Part shown: positions 1 to 7,385 of the stretch, in pieces
Layout of the letters: the number at the start of each line of letters is the position of its first letter
Position numbering within the stretch: position 1 is the stretch's first letter
The notes under the pieces: model-generated
The model's database searches: none
What the model saw: the letters and a program-made list of their open reading frames with translations, nothing else
Told to the model about the DNA's origin: nothing
Program-made: the position numbers and the translations under genes
Assembly: GCA_035456465.1 (NCBI GenBank)
Contig: DATIDD010000005.1
Span: forward strand, 73,745-137,744
Direction of reading: 5' to 3'
Length of the DNA: 64,000 nt
Origin: DATHTC01 sp035456465
GTDB lineage: Bacteria; Actinomycetota; Thermoleophilia; Gaiellales; Gaiellaceae

Positions 1-1
1 C

Positions 2-1183
2 GGGCCGAGCGTCGACGTCCGACCCGTCGTCCGGACGATCCCCGGCGACCCGGCGGCGGCCCGCGCCGCGTACCCGTGGATCGCCTTCGAGGGGCGCTGG
101 GGCGAGCGACGGGAGGCGTTCTACAACGGCCCCACGGGGCCGAACCTCAAGACCCAGTGGACCGAGCCGATCACGTGGGCCGAGGACTGGCGCGACGTCA
201 GCTACGCGATTCCCGCCGGCGGCGCGCTCGGCACGGGCGCGACCGACTTCTTCTGCGGTGCGGTCGGAGCCGGATCGAATCTCGTGCTCGCGCTGGTGCG
301 GAATCCGCCGCTCGTCCTGGGGATCGTCGTCGCGCTGCTCGCGCTCCTGCTCTGGATCGCGGCCCGCGCGACGTGGCGGCCGACCGCGCCCCGCCGCCTC
401 GCCCGGCGGCGCTCGTCGGGGCAGGCGATCAGTGCCACGAGCCGGATGTACGCCGCCCGACCGCTGCTGTTCATCGGCATCGGGCTGGTCACGATCCCGA
501 TCTCGGCCCTCGTGGCGTTGCTCCAGACCGGCATCACCGACGCGTCGACCATCCTCGGCGTCACCCCCGAAGGCGAGGGCGCAGGCCTCCGCGCCGGGGT
601 CGCCGTCGGCCTGGGAGCCGTGCTCACGTTGCTCGGGCTGGCGATCGTCCAGGGCGCGACCGCGCGCGCGATGGCGGAGCTCGACGCCGGGCGCGACGTC
701 GGCCTGGTGGACGCCTACCGGCTCGCGCTCGAGCGCATCCGGCCGCTGCTGGCCTCGCTCGCCGTCGCCGTGACGGTCGTCGGACTGCTCGGCCTTTCCG
801 TGTTCCTCCTGCCGATCGCGATCGTGCTCGTCGTCCGCTGGGCGCTGCTCGTGCCGTGCGTCGAGCTCGAGCGGCAGTCGGCGCTCGGCGCGCTCCGACG
901 AAGCGGTGCGCTCGTCGCGCACCAGTGGCCGAAGGTCGTCGGGCTCGTCGTCCTCGCCGCCGCCTTCGTGATCCTCGTCGGGCCTGTGCTCGGCGGGCTG
1001 CTCCTGCTCGGAACCGGCCTGCCGTACACGTACGTGAACCTCGTCGCCGGGCTGGTCTACGCGCTGGCGATGCCGCTCGTCGGGATCACGACGACGTACG
1101 TCTACTACGACGCGCTCGTGCGCGAGCGCCTCCAGGAGGAGTCCGGCGCGGCCGACGAGCTCCCGGCCGAGGCGGGGCTCTGA
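2..1183 (+). CDS. Vps62-like membrane protein, 5' truncated
   Basis: The reading frame is open from base 2, so the true start lies outside the window; about 393 residues are visible. The first ~75 residues contain PWIAFEGRWGERREAFYNG followed by GPTGPN and a QWTEPITW block, resembling the end of Vps62/DUF946-type domains. The rest has several hydrophobic segments: one right after the domain, then pairs near base 460-560, 600-660, 760-840, 940-1020 and 1040-1100. This suggests an exported domain followed by a polytopic membrane region. An internal ATG at 284 would cut off the conserved domain, so it is not the start. Function is unknown; the family match is from recognition only. Confidence 0.75.
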   Translation, partial: GPSVDVRPVVRTIPGDPAAARAAYPWIAFEGRWGERREAFYNGPTGPNLKTQWTEPITWAEDWRDVSYAIPAGGALGTGATDFFCGAVGAGSNLVLALVRNPPLVLGIVVALLALLLWIAARATWRPTAPRRLARRRSSGQAISATSRMYAARPLLFIGIGLVTIPISALVALLQTGITDASTILGVTPEGEGAGLRAGVAVGLGAVLTLLGLAIVQGATARAMAELDAGRDVGLVDAYRLALERIRPLLASLAVAVTVVGLLGLSVFLLPIAIVLVVRWALLVPCVELERQSALGALRRSGALVAHQWPKVVGLVVLAAAFVILVGPVLGGLLLLGTGLPYTYVNLVAGLVYALAMPLVGITTTYVYYDALVRERLQEESGAADELPAEAGL

Positions 1184-1237
1184 CGAGTCGCCCCTGACGC
1201 CGGTCCTTCGCGGGACTCGTCGCCGGCGTTACGCCGG
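1182..1237. terminator. Paired hairpins between convergent genes
   Basis: GACGAGTC at 1182-1189 pairs with GACTCGTC at 1214-1221. A tighter CCGGCG-TTA-CGCCGG hairpin occupies 1223-1237, its loop being the stop codon of the minus-strand gene. No T-tract is present, so Rho-independent activity is uncertain. Confidence 0.4.
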
Positions 1238-1879
1238 AGCGACGGGCAGCTCGTAGACGCGCCGGACGCTCGAGCCGATCCTGGAGACGTCGGTGCCGTA
1301 GACGTGGATCGAGATCGCGGTGTCGTCGCCGACGTTGCGGACGCGGTGGATGTCGCCGGGCGGCGCGAACCCGCTCACCTCGCCGGTCCAACCCTCGGCC
1401 GTGCCGGCCTCGACCAGGCAGCCGCGCTCCTCGTCCAACGTGAACAGCTCCTCGTACTCCACCCCCTGGACGACGCCGAACACGCACCAGGTGACGTGGT
1501 CGTGGATCGGCGTCACCTGCCCCGGCCGCCAGACGAGGCCGACGATCGAGAACGCGCCGCCCGGCTCCGTGTGCAGGACGTGGCTGCGGTACCGGTCGGG
1601 GTCGCCGCGCCGCTGCTCCGGCGTGAGCACGTCCGGCGAGGGCAGGTGGCGGCGCAGCGCGTCGGCCACGAGCCGCGCGGTCTCGGGCCAGTCGGCGCCC
1701 TCGCCGACCGCCTCCCGCGTCGCGGCCGCTAGCTCCTCGAGCCCCGGCGCGGCGTGCCGGCGGGCGAGCGTTCCCGCCGCCGTCACCTCGACCCGCGGGT
1801 CGACGCCGCGCGGCGTCTCGACGTCGCGCCGGCGCGCCCCGTGTGCCTCGGTCGCCGTCCCGGCCGCGGTCGCCATCAC
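1229..1879 (-). CDS. Cysteine dioxygenase-like cupin
   Basis: A 216-residue cupin of the cysteine dioxygenase / 3-mercaptopropionate dioxygenase type, which oxidises a thiol to a sulfinate using Fe(II) and O2. The metal-binding motif TPIHDHVTWC places two His at about residues 126 and 128, and the third ligand is the His in GDIHRVRN near 178. A Cys at 132 sits close to the position of the crosslinking Cys of mammalian enzymes, and a Tyr follows in HVYGTD. The start is GTG at 1879 or ATG at 1876; the N-terminal ~40 residues are low complexity, so a later start is possible. Substrate cannot be told from sequence. It is convergent with the upstream membrane gene. Confidence 0.8.
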   Translation of the reverse strand: MMATAAGTATEAHGARRRDVETPRGVDPRVEVTAAGTLARRHAAPGLEELAAATREAVGEGADWPETARLVADALRRHLPSPDVLTPEQRRGDPDRYRSHVLHTEPGGAFSIVGLVWRPGQVTPIHDHVTWCVFGVVQGVEYEELFTLDEERGCLVEAGTAEGWTGEVSGFAPPGDIHRVRNVGDDTAISIHVYGTDVSRIGSSVRRVYELPVAPA

Positions 1880-1969
1880 GGACAGGGTCGCACGGCAGGG
1901 GGACGCCGTCCGTTCGGCTCCGCCCCGCCCCGACGTGCGGTCAACCGAACCTCGGTCGCCGCCGCCGGG

Positions 1970-2818
1970 CTAGCGGGGCACCTCCAGCACCATCCCCTCG
2001 CGCGCCAGCACCGGCTCGACCCCGTTCGAGCGCGCGAGCTCCTGCGCACGTGCCCCGAGCCGCTCCAGCTCGCCGTCGGAGTGGAGCGGCTCGTGGTGGA
2101 AGAGGACGAGACGGCGCGCCCCGACGGCGGCGGCGAACGTGACCGTGTCGGCGACGCTGGAGTGGCCCCAGCCGACCCGGTCCGCGTACTCGTCCTCGAA
2201 GTACTGCGCGTCGTGCACCAGCAGGTCGGCGTCTGCCGCGATCGACGAGCCGGAGATCCAGTCCCTCGACCGGCCGGCGATCGAGCCCGCGAACGCCGGC
2301 TCGTGATCCGGCAGGTATGCGAGGGTCGCGCCGCCGGCCTCGACGCGGAAGCCGACCGTCGGGCCGGGGTGGACGACGAGCGTGGCGGTGATCGAGGCGC
2401 CGCCGATCGTCCAGGGCACGCGCGGCACGTCCCGGAACCGCACCGTCGCCGGCACGTCGCGGAGCTCGACGGGGAAGAGCGGCGGCGAGAACGCCCGCGC
2501 GAGTCGTTCGCGAAGGCCGACGAGCGGGGACGGCGGACCCCAGACGTCGAGCGTCACCCGCTCGTCCCAGAGGGGCGCGAAGAACCGCAGCCCCTCGACG
2601 TGGTCGAGGTGGAGGTGCGTGAGGAGCAGGTGGATGGTGCGCGTCCCGCGACCGGCCAGCTCGAGCCCGAGCCGCCTGATCCCGGTGCCGGCGTCGAGGA
2701 CGAGCACGCCGCCGCCGTCGAGCCCCACCTCGAGGCACGACGTGTTCCCGCCGTACGCCACGGTGTCGGGCCCGGGCGTCGGAACGGAGCCGCGGCACCC
2801 CCAGATCGTCAGGCGCAC
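1970..2818 (-). CDS. MBL-fold metal-dependent hydrolase
   Basis: A 282-residue metallo-beta-lactamase-fold enzyme. The N-terminus MRLTIWGCRGSVPTPG with YGGNTSC is typical of the branch related to RNase Z and cyclic phosphodiesterases (PhnP-like). The metal motif THLHLDH lies at about residues 67-73, with further candidate ligands in LPDHEP, LLVHDAQY and the late VLFHHEP. These support a binuclear-metal phosphodiesterase or related hydrolase; the substrate is unknown. It starts GTG 12 bases after the PAS gene stop, so the two are probably co-transcribed. Confidence 0.82.
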   Translation of the reverse strand: MRLTIWGCRGSVPTPGPDTVAYGGNTSCLEVGLDGGGVLVLDAGTGIRRLGLELAGRGTRTIHLLLTHLHLDHVEGLRFFAPLWDERVTLDVWGPPSPLVGLRERLARAFSPPLFPVELRDVPATVRFRDVPRVPWTIGGASITATLVVHPGPTVGFRVEAGGATLAYLPDHEPAFAGSIAGRSRDWISGSSIAADADLLVHDAQYFEDEYADRVGWGHSSVADTVTFAAAVGARRLVLFHHEPLHSDGELERLGARAQELARSNGVEPVLAREGMVLEVPR

Positions 2819-2830
2819 GGCCGCGCGCCC

Positions 2831-3223
2831 TCAGTCGCGCCAGAAGATCGCGACGATGCCGACGAACTCGTCCGCGTGCGCGAACAGCGGCAGGGCCGTC
2901 ACCGCCACGTCGCGCTCGACGCCGTCGAGGCTCGTGATGCGGTACCGCTCGTGCGCGGCGCGCCGCTCGAGCAGGGCGATCCCGGTCGGCCTGCGCTCGA
3001 ACGGCAGCGGCTCCGAGTCGAGCGAGCGGGGCGCGAACCGCACCGTCCACTCCGCCAGCGGCAGCTCGTCCGACTGGGCGAACGTGCTGCCGATCACGGC
3101 CTCCGCCGCCTCGTTGAAGTAGACGAGCGTGCCGTCGGCGTCGGCGATCAGCGTCGGCGTGGCGAGGTTCGAGGCGAACTCGCGGGCCAGGATCAGCACG
3201 AGGTGCTTCTGCGGGGCAGGCAC
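2831..3223 (-). CDS. Stand-alone PAS domain protein
   Basis: A 130-residue protein that is essentially one PAS domain: LATPTLIADADGTLVYFNE (approx. residues 20-38) is the classical entry strand, followed by a helical core and the C-terminal strands FVGIVAIFWRD. No kinase, HTH or cyclase domain is attached, so it probably senses a ligand or redox state and signals through a partner. The GTG start lies 6 bases after a TAGGCT box on the minus strand, so the transcript is probably leaderless. The adjacent MBL hydrolase is a candidate partner because it follows 12 bases later. Confidence 0.75.
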   Translation of the reverse strand: MPAPQKHLVLILAREFASNLATPTLIADADGTLVYFNEAAEAVIGSTFAQSDELPLAEWTVRFAPRSLDSEPLPFERRPTGIALLERRAAHERYRITSLDGVERDVAVTALPLFAHADEFVGIVAIFWRD

Positions 3224-3235
3224 AGGGAGAGCCTA
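3221..3235 (-). promoter_or_regulatory. Leaderless promoter -10 box for PAS gene
   Basis: On the minus strand TAGGCT (3235-3230) is followed by six bases and then the GTG start codon at 3223. That spacing leaves no room for a ribosome binding site. Confidence 0.5.
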
Positions 3236-3258
3236 CGACGGAGGCGTCCGCGGGCGCG

Positions 3259-3528
3259 TCAGCCGAGCACCTCGTTCCATTCCCGGACGTGCCACGCGCG
3301 GACGACGCCCTCGAGCACGAACGGGTCGCCGCGGGCGAACTCCTCCGCCGCCTCGCGCGTGGTGAAGACGCCCATCGAGCCCTCGGCCTGGGGGTCGCCG
3401 AACGGCCCGATCAGGAGCAGCGTGCCGCGCTCGTGGAACTCCCGGAACCGTGCGCTGTGCCCCGCGAAGTGGACCGGCGCCTTCGAGCGGACGTCGTCGG
3501 CAGAGTCGTAGAAGAGCACGTACTTCAC
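3259..3528 (-). CDS. YciI family protein
   Basis: An 89-residue YCII-related protein (alpha-beta ferredoxin-like barrel). MKYVLFYDSA opens the domain; HFAGHSARFREFHERG carries the usual His; GPFGDPQAEGSMGVF and DPFVLEGVVRAWHVREW are conserved family blocks. These proteins are small dimeric enzymes or binding modules of mostly unknown role. The start is GTG at 3528 with a strong GGAGGTGA 3 bases upstream, so it has its own ribosome binding site. Confidence 0.85.
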   Translation of the reverse strand: MKYVLFYDSADDVRSKAPVHFAGHSARFREFHERGTLLLIGPFGDPQAEGSMGVFTTREAAEEFARGDPFVLEGVVRAWHVREWNEVLG

Positions 3529-3611
3529 GGGTCACCTCCGGTCGGTTCGCGGCGCCGCATCGGAGCACGGCAAGGAGATGGTGACCCACGCGCGGCGCCC
3601 TGTGAAGACGT

Positions 3612-5093
3612 GTGGGAGGAGTACGGTACGGCCGAGATGCCGCCGTCGAGCCGCACCTGACCCTGGCGACGACCGGGCACGCGCTCCTGGGCGAGCTGGC
3701 CGCGCTGGTCGGCCACGAGGCCGTCCGCCCCGGCAGCGACCGCGCGTACCTCGGCGACGCCACCGAAGCACAGGGGCTCGTCGGCCGCGCGGACGCGATC
3801 TGCCTTCCCGGGAGCGCCGAGGACGTCGCGCGGGTCGTGGCGTGGTGCTACGAGCACGACGTCGCGATCGTGCCGCGCGGCGGCGGCACGGGCTACGCCG
3901 GCGGCGCCGTGCCGATCGACGGCGGCGTCGTCGTCGCGCTCGAGCGCCTCGACCGCGTCCGCTCGTTCGACCCTCTCGTCTGGCGGATCTGCGTCGAGGC
4001 CGGCGTGCGGACTGCGCGCCTCCGGCGGCTCGCGGCCGAGCACGGCCTCCTCTTCCCGCCCGACCCCGGCGGGGCCGAGAGCTCCCAGATCGGGGGCAAC
4101 ATCGCCACCAACGCGGGCGGGCCGCACGCGTTCAAGTACGGGGTCACGGGCTCGTGGGTGACCGGCCTCGAAGCGGTCGTGCCGCCCGGAGAGCTGATCT
4201 CGGTCGGCGGCGCGGCCCGCAAGGACGTCGCCGGCTACGACCTCAAGAGCCTCCTCGTCGGCTCGGAGGGGACGCTGGGGATCGTCACCGCCGCCTGGCT
4301 GAGGCTCGTGCCGGCCCCGGAGGCCGCCTTCCCGGTGCTCGGCTTCTACCGCTCCGCGGCCGAGGGCAGCGCGGCCGTCGCTCGCGTGCTGGGCGACGGA
4401 TTGCCGGTGGCGGCGCTCGAGTACCTGGACGAGGGAACGCTCGAGGCGGCCGGCCCGACGTTCCCGGGCGGCGTCCCGGACGGGACGCGATTCCTCGTCG
4501 TCGCCGAGGCCGACGGCGCCGCGGCCGAGGCGGCCCGACTGCGGGACGAGGTCGTCGCCGTGCTCGGCGAGGACGCCGTCGCCGTCCGCTCGCCGAGCGC
4601 GGCCGCCGACGTTCGCGCCCTGTGGCGCTGGCGCGGCGGCGTCTCGATCGCCGTCACGAGCCGGCTCGGCTGGAAGGTCAGCGAGGACGTCGCCGTGCCC
4701 GTCGACCGGCTCGGAGAGGCGATCGCCGCCACCGTGGAGATCGGCCGCCGCCACGGGCTCCCGGCGTGCAGCTGGGGCCACGCGGGCGACGGCAACCTCC
4801 ACTCGACCTTCCTGCTCACTCCCGGCGACCGGGAGGAGCTCGAGCGGGCGACCGCGGCGGCCGGCGAGCTGTTCGCGCTCGCGGTGGAGCTCGGCGGCAC
4901 CGTGTCGGGCGAGCACGGGCTCGGGTGGACGAAGCGAGGCGAGCTGCGACGGCAGTGGGGTCCGCGCGCCCTCGCCCTCCACGCCGCGGTGAAGCTCGCC
5001 TTCGACCCGAAGGGGCTGCTGAACCCCGGCAAGAAGACGTCGGCCGCCCGGGACGAGCGCGCGCTGCCGACGCTCGGGGCCGTCACGGAGTAG
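3612..5093 (+). CDS. FAD-binding oxidase, GlcD/lactate dehydrogenase type
   Basis: About 493 residues. The PCMH-type FAD domain is clear: IVPRGGGTGYAGGAVP (approx. 85-100) binds the FAD pyrophosphate, PDPGGAESSQIGGNIATNAG (approx. 148-167) and GSEGTLGIVT follow. The C-terminal FAD-linked oxidase domain has SWGHAGDGNLHSTF and the terminal signature SGEHGLGWTKRGEL then FDPKGLLNPGKK. This is the architecture of D-2-hydroxyacid dehydrogenases such as the glycolate oxidase subunit GlcD. The start is uncertain: GTG 3612 is the only usable start before the domain and no good ribosome binding site precedes it. No GlcE/GlcF partner is adjacent. Confidence 0.88.
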   Translation: MGGVRYGRDAAVEPHLTLATTGHALLGELAALVGHEAVRPGSDRAYLGDATEAQGLVGRADAICLPGSAEDVARVVAWCYEHDVAIVPRGGGTGYAGGAVPIDGGVVVALERLDRVRSFDPLVWRICVEAGVRTARLRRLAAEHGLLFPPDPGGAESSQIGGNIATNAGGPHAFKYGVTGSWVTGLEAVVPPGELISVGGAARKDVAGYDLKSLLVGSEGTLGIVTAAWLRLVPAPEAAFPVLGFYRSAAEGSAAVARVLGDGLPVAALEYLDEGTLEAAGPTFPGGVPDGTRFLVVAEADGAAAEAARLRDEVVAVLGEDAVAVRSPSAAADVRALWRWRGGVSIAVTSRLGWKVSEDVAVPVDRLGEAIAATVEIGRRHGLPACSWGHAGDGNLHSTFLLTPGDREELERATAAAGELFALAVELGGTVSGEHGLGWTKRGELRRQWGPRALALHAAVKLAFDPKGLLNPGKKTSAARDERALPTLGAVTE

Positions 5094-5135
5094 ATTCGGC
5101 CGCGACCCCGACGCGGCAGCCAGAAGGGCGGTCTA

Positions 5136-5562
5136 GGCGGCCTCCTCGGCAGCCTCTTCGGCGGCAAGCGCGGCGGCGGGAGTGGCGCCGGGAACCTCGC
5201 GATGCTCGCGCCGGTGCCCCTGCCGGTCGTCGCCAAGCTCCTGGCCGGCGGCGGCCTGCAGAAGATCCTCGCCGGAGCCCAGCAGCAGGGGCTCGGCGAC
5301 AAGGCCAACTCGTGGGTCGGCACGGGCGAGAACGCGCCGCTCTCGCCGGACGAGCTGCGGCGGGGGGTCGGCGACGACACCATCCGGGAGGGAGGCGGCG
5401 GCGGAGGCCGGCGTCTCCGAGGACGAGGCTGCAGCCGGCCTGGCGACGCTGCTCCCGCAGGTGGTCGACCGGATGACGCCGGCGGGGCAGGTCCCCGACG
5501 AGGCAGAGGTCGACCGGGCCGCCGCGGAGCTCGAGCGGGCGGCGCGGGCGCGCTCGGCCTAG
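5136..5562 (+). pseudogene. YidB/DUF937 family gene broken by frameshift
   Basis: The upstream part (GGLLGSLFGGKRGGG, then from ATG 5202 the segments LQKILAGAQQQGLGDKANSW, VGTGENAPLSPDELRR and GDDTIRE) is a YidB-like protein. After base ~5390 the family sequence continues one frame over as AAAEAGVSEDEAAAGL, LLPQVVDRMTPAGQVPDE and so on, ending at TAG 5560-5562. The switch coincides with a tandem GGGAGGGA at 5386-5393; removing one GGGA restores a family-length domain. No ATG/GTG/TTG precedes the GGLLGSLFGG segment in frame, so the original start may also be lost. Either a true pseudogene or a sequencing error in a G-rich run. Confidence 0.75.
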
Positions 5563-6260
5563 CGAGCAGCGTCCTCGGGCGCGGCCACCTCCACCGTCTC
5601 GACGTCGACGACCACGTAGCGCCCGTAGAGGTAGGCGTGGATCGCCGCGCCGATCACCGCGCCGAGCAGCGGTGCGACGATGTAGATCCAGACGTCGTTC
5701 CACTCGTTCCCGACGATCGCAGGGCCCAGCGTCCGCGCCGGGTTCACCGAGGAGCCGCTCACGGGGATCGCCGCGAAGTGGATCGCGACGAGGGTCAGCG
5801 GGATCGCGAGCAGCGCCGTCCCGAACACGCGCTGGCTGCGCGACGACTGCAGGATCACGGCGACGAAGACGGCCGTCAGGAGCAGCTCGAGCCAGAAGGC
5901 GTCCCAGGTCGCCGAGGGCGTCGTCGCCGTCGACGCGACGTCGTCCCGGCTGAACGCGGCGAGCACGGCGAGCGACGCGAGGATCCCGCCGGCGAGCTGT
6001 GAGATCCAGTAGCCCACGAGCGACGGCAGGTCGAGGCGGCCGGTGGCGAACATGCCCAGCGAGACCGCCGGGTTGAAGTGGCCGCCGGAGATCTCGCCGA
6101 AGGCGTACAGGCCGGCGAGGAGCGCGAGGCCGAAGCCGAACGGCACGGCGAGGAGCACGGGCGCGTCGGCGGCGACCGCAGCCAGGATCGAGAGCGACCC
6201 GACGAAGACGAGCGTGAACGTGCCGAGGAGCTCGGCGACGTACTTCTGCAGGTTCTCCAT
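5559..6260 (-). CDS. aqpZ: Aquaporin Z-type water channel
   Basis: A 233-residue MIP-family channel with six membrane segments and both NPA boxes: SGGHFNPAVS (approx. 57-66) and SSVNPARTLGPA (approx. 178-189). The selectivity-filter positions look like those of AqpZ: Phe in FGFGLALL, His in VAIHFAAIPVSG and Arg directly after the second NPA, which favours water rather than glycerol. Start is ATG at 6260; a longer upstream reading frame is antisense noise over the dehydrogenase gene. Its stop overlaps tail to tail with the broken YidB gene. Confidence 0.93.
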   Translation of the reverse strand: MENLQKYVAELLGTFTLVFVGSLSILAAVAADAPVLLAVPFGFGLALLAGLYAFGEISGGHFNPAVSLGMFATGRLDLPSLVGYWISQLAGGILASLAVLAAFSRDDVASTATTPSATWDAFWLELLLTAVFVAVILQSSRSQRVFGTALLAIPLTLVAIHFAAIPVSGSSVNPARTLGPAIVGNEWNDVWIYIVAPLLGAVIGAAIHAYLYGRYVVVDVETVEVAAPEDAAR

Positions 6261-6359
6261 GAAGGCCTCCGGGAGGTGGGCGAGGAGTCCGGAGGATTCT
6301 CTGGACGGCGCCGGACGGCGGCGGCCACGCAGCGCCGGTGCGCGCGGCATGCTCCCGGG

Positions 6360-7340
6360 GTGAGGATCGCGGTCCTCGACGACTACCAGGACGCCGTCCG
6401 CGGCCTGAGCTGCTTCCGGCTGCTCGACGGACACGAGGTCGCCGTGCTCGTGCGCGCGGCCGACCCGGAGGAGCTCGCCGACGTCGAGGCGCTCGTGCCG
6501 ATCCGCGAGCGCACCCGGATCGACGAGGCGCTCCTCGCCCGGCTCCCGCGCCTCCGGCTCGTCTCCCAGACCGGCCGGGTCGGGCCGCACCTCGACCTCG
6601 GGGCCTGCACGGCCCGCGGCGTCGCCGTCGCCGAGGGCGTGGGCGCTCCGGTGGCGACGGCGGAGCTCACGTGGGCCCTCGTCCTGGCCGGCGCGCGGAG
6701 GCTGACCCAGTACGCGGCGGCGCTGCACGCGGGCGAGTGGCAGCGGAACGGCCTCGAGGACGTCGACGGTGGCCTCGGCTTCGCGCTCGAGGGCCGCACC
6801 CTCGGGATCCTCGGCCTCGGGCGGATCGGCAGCCGGGTCGCAGCGTTCGGCCGCGCGTTCGGGATGGACGTGCTCGTGTGGGGGCGCGAGCGCTCGCGCG
6901 CGGCCGCGGCCGAGGCCGGCTTCGCCACGGCGGCGTCCGCCGAGGACGTGCTGGCGCGCGCCGACGTCGCCAGCCTCCACCTGCGGCTCTCGGAGGAGAC
7001 GCGCGGGATCGTGTCCCTCGCCGCGCTGCGGACGATGAAGCCGACGGCGCTGCTCGTGAACACCGCCCGCGCCGCGCTCGTCGAGCCGGGCGCGCTCGCC
7101 GCCGCCCTGGAGCAGGGGCGGCCCGGCGCGGCCGCCGTCGACGTCTTCGACGCCGAGCCCGCGGTGGACGACACGCTGCTGCAGCTCCCGAACGTCGTCG
7201 CGACCCCGCACGTCGGCTTCGTCGAGCGCGATGCCTACGAGCGCATGTTCGAGGCGGCGTTCCGCAACGTCCTGCGCTTCGCCGCCGGCGACGCGAGCGT
7301 CGTCGTCAACCCGGAGGCGCTCGACCGGGGCGAGCGATGA
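6360..7340 (+). CDS. D-2-hydroxyacid dehydrogenase, PGDH-like
   Basis: A 326-residue NAD-dependent 2-hydroxyacid dehydrogenase, from GTG 6360. The Rossmann motif LGILGLGRIGSRVAAFGRA lies around 150-168; the late catalytic-domain blocks TALLVNTARAALVEPGAL, VDVFDAEP and VATPHVGFVE (catalytic His) are intact. The substrate-binding Arg is probably in SQTGRVGPHLD, where most relatives have NxGvG. The N-terminal ~50 residues start directly with MRIAVLDDYQDAVRGL, a form seen in hydroxyacid dehydrogenases of unknown substrate rather than in SerA, and no ACT domain follows. It diverges from the aquaporin gene across ~100 bases. Confidence 0.88.
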   Translation: MRIAVLDDYQDAVRGLSCFRLLDGHEVAVLVRAADPEELADVEALVPIRERTRIDEALLARLPRLRLVSQTGRVGPHLDLGACTARGVAVAEGVGAPVATAELTWALVLAGARRLTQYAAALHAGEWQRNGLEDVDGGLGFALEGRTLGILGLGRIGSRVAAFGRAFGMDVLVWGRERSRAAAAEAGFATAASAEDVLARADVASLHLRLSEETRGIVSLAALRTMKPTALLVNTARAALVEPGALAAALEQGRPGAAAVDVFDAEPAVDDTLLQLPNVVATPHVGFVERDAYERMFEAAFRNVLRFAAGDASVVVNPEALDRGER

Positions 7341-7385
7341 GTCCCGCGTGGGCGCCGGGTTGATGCCGGAGCCTCCCGCTCCCGG

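Noticed and set aside
1754..3511. A 585-codon plus-strand frame
   Set aside because: Translation is Arg/Asp/Glu-rich without domains and lies opposite the cupin, MBL, PAS and YciI genes.
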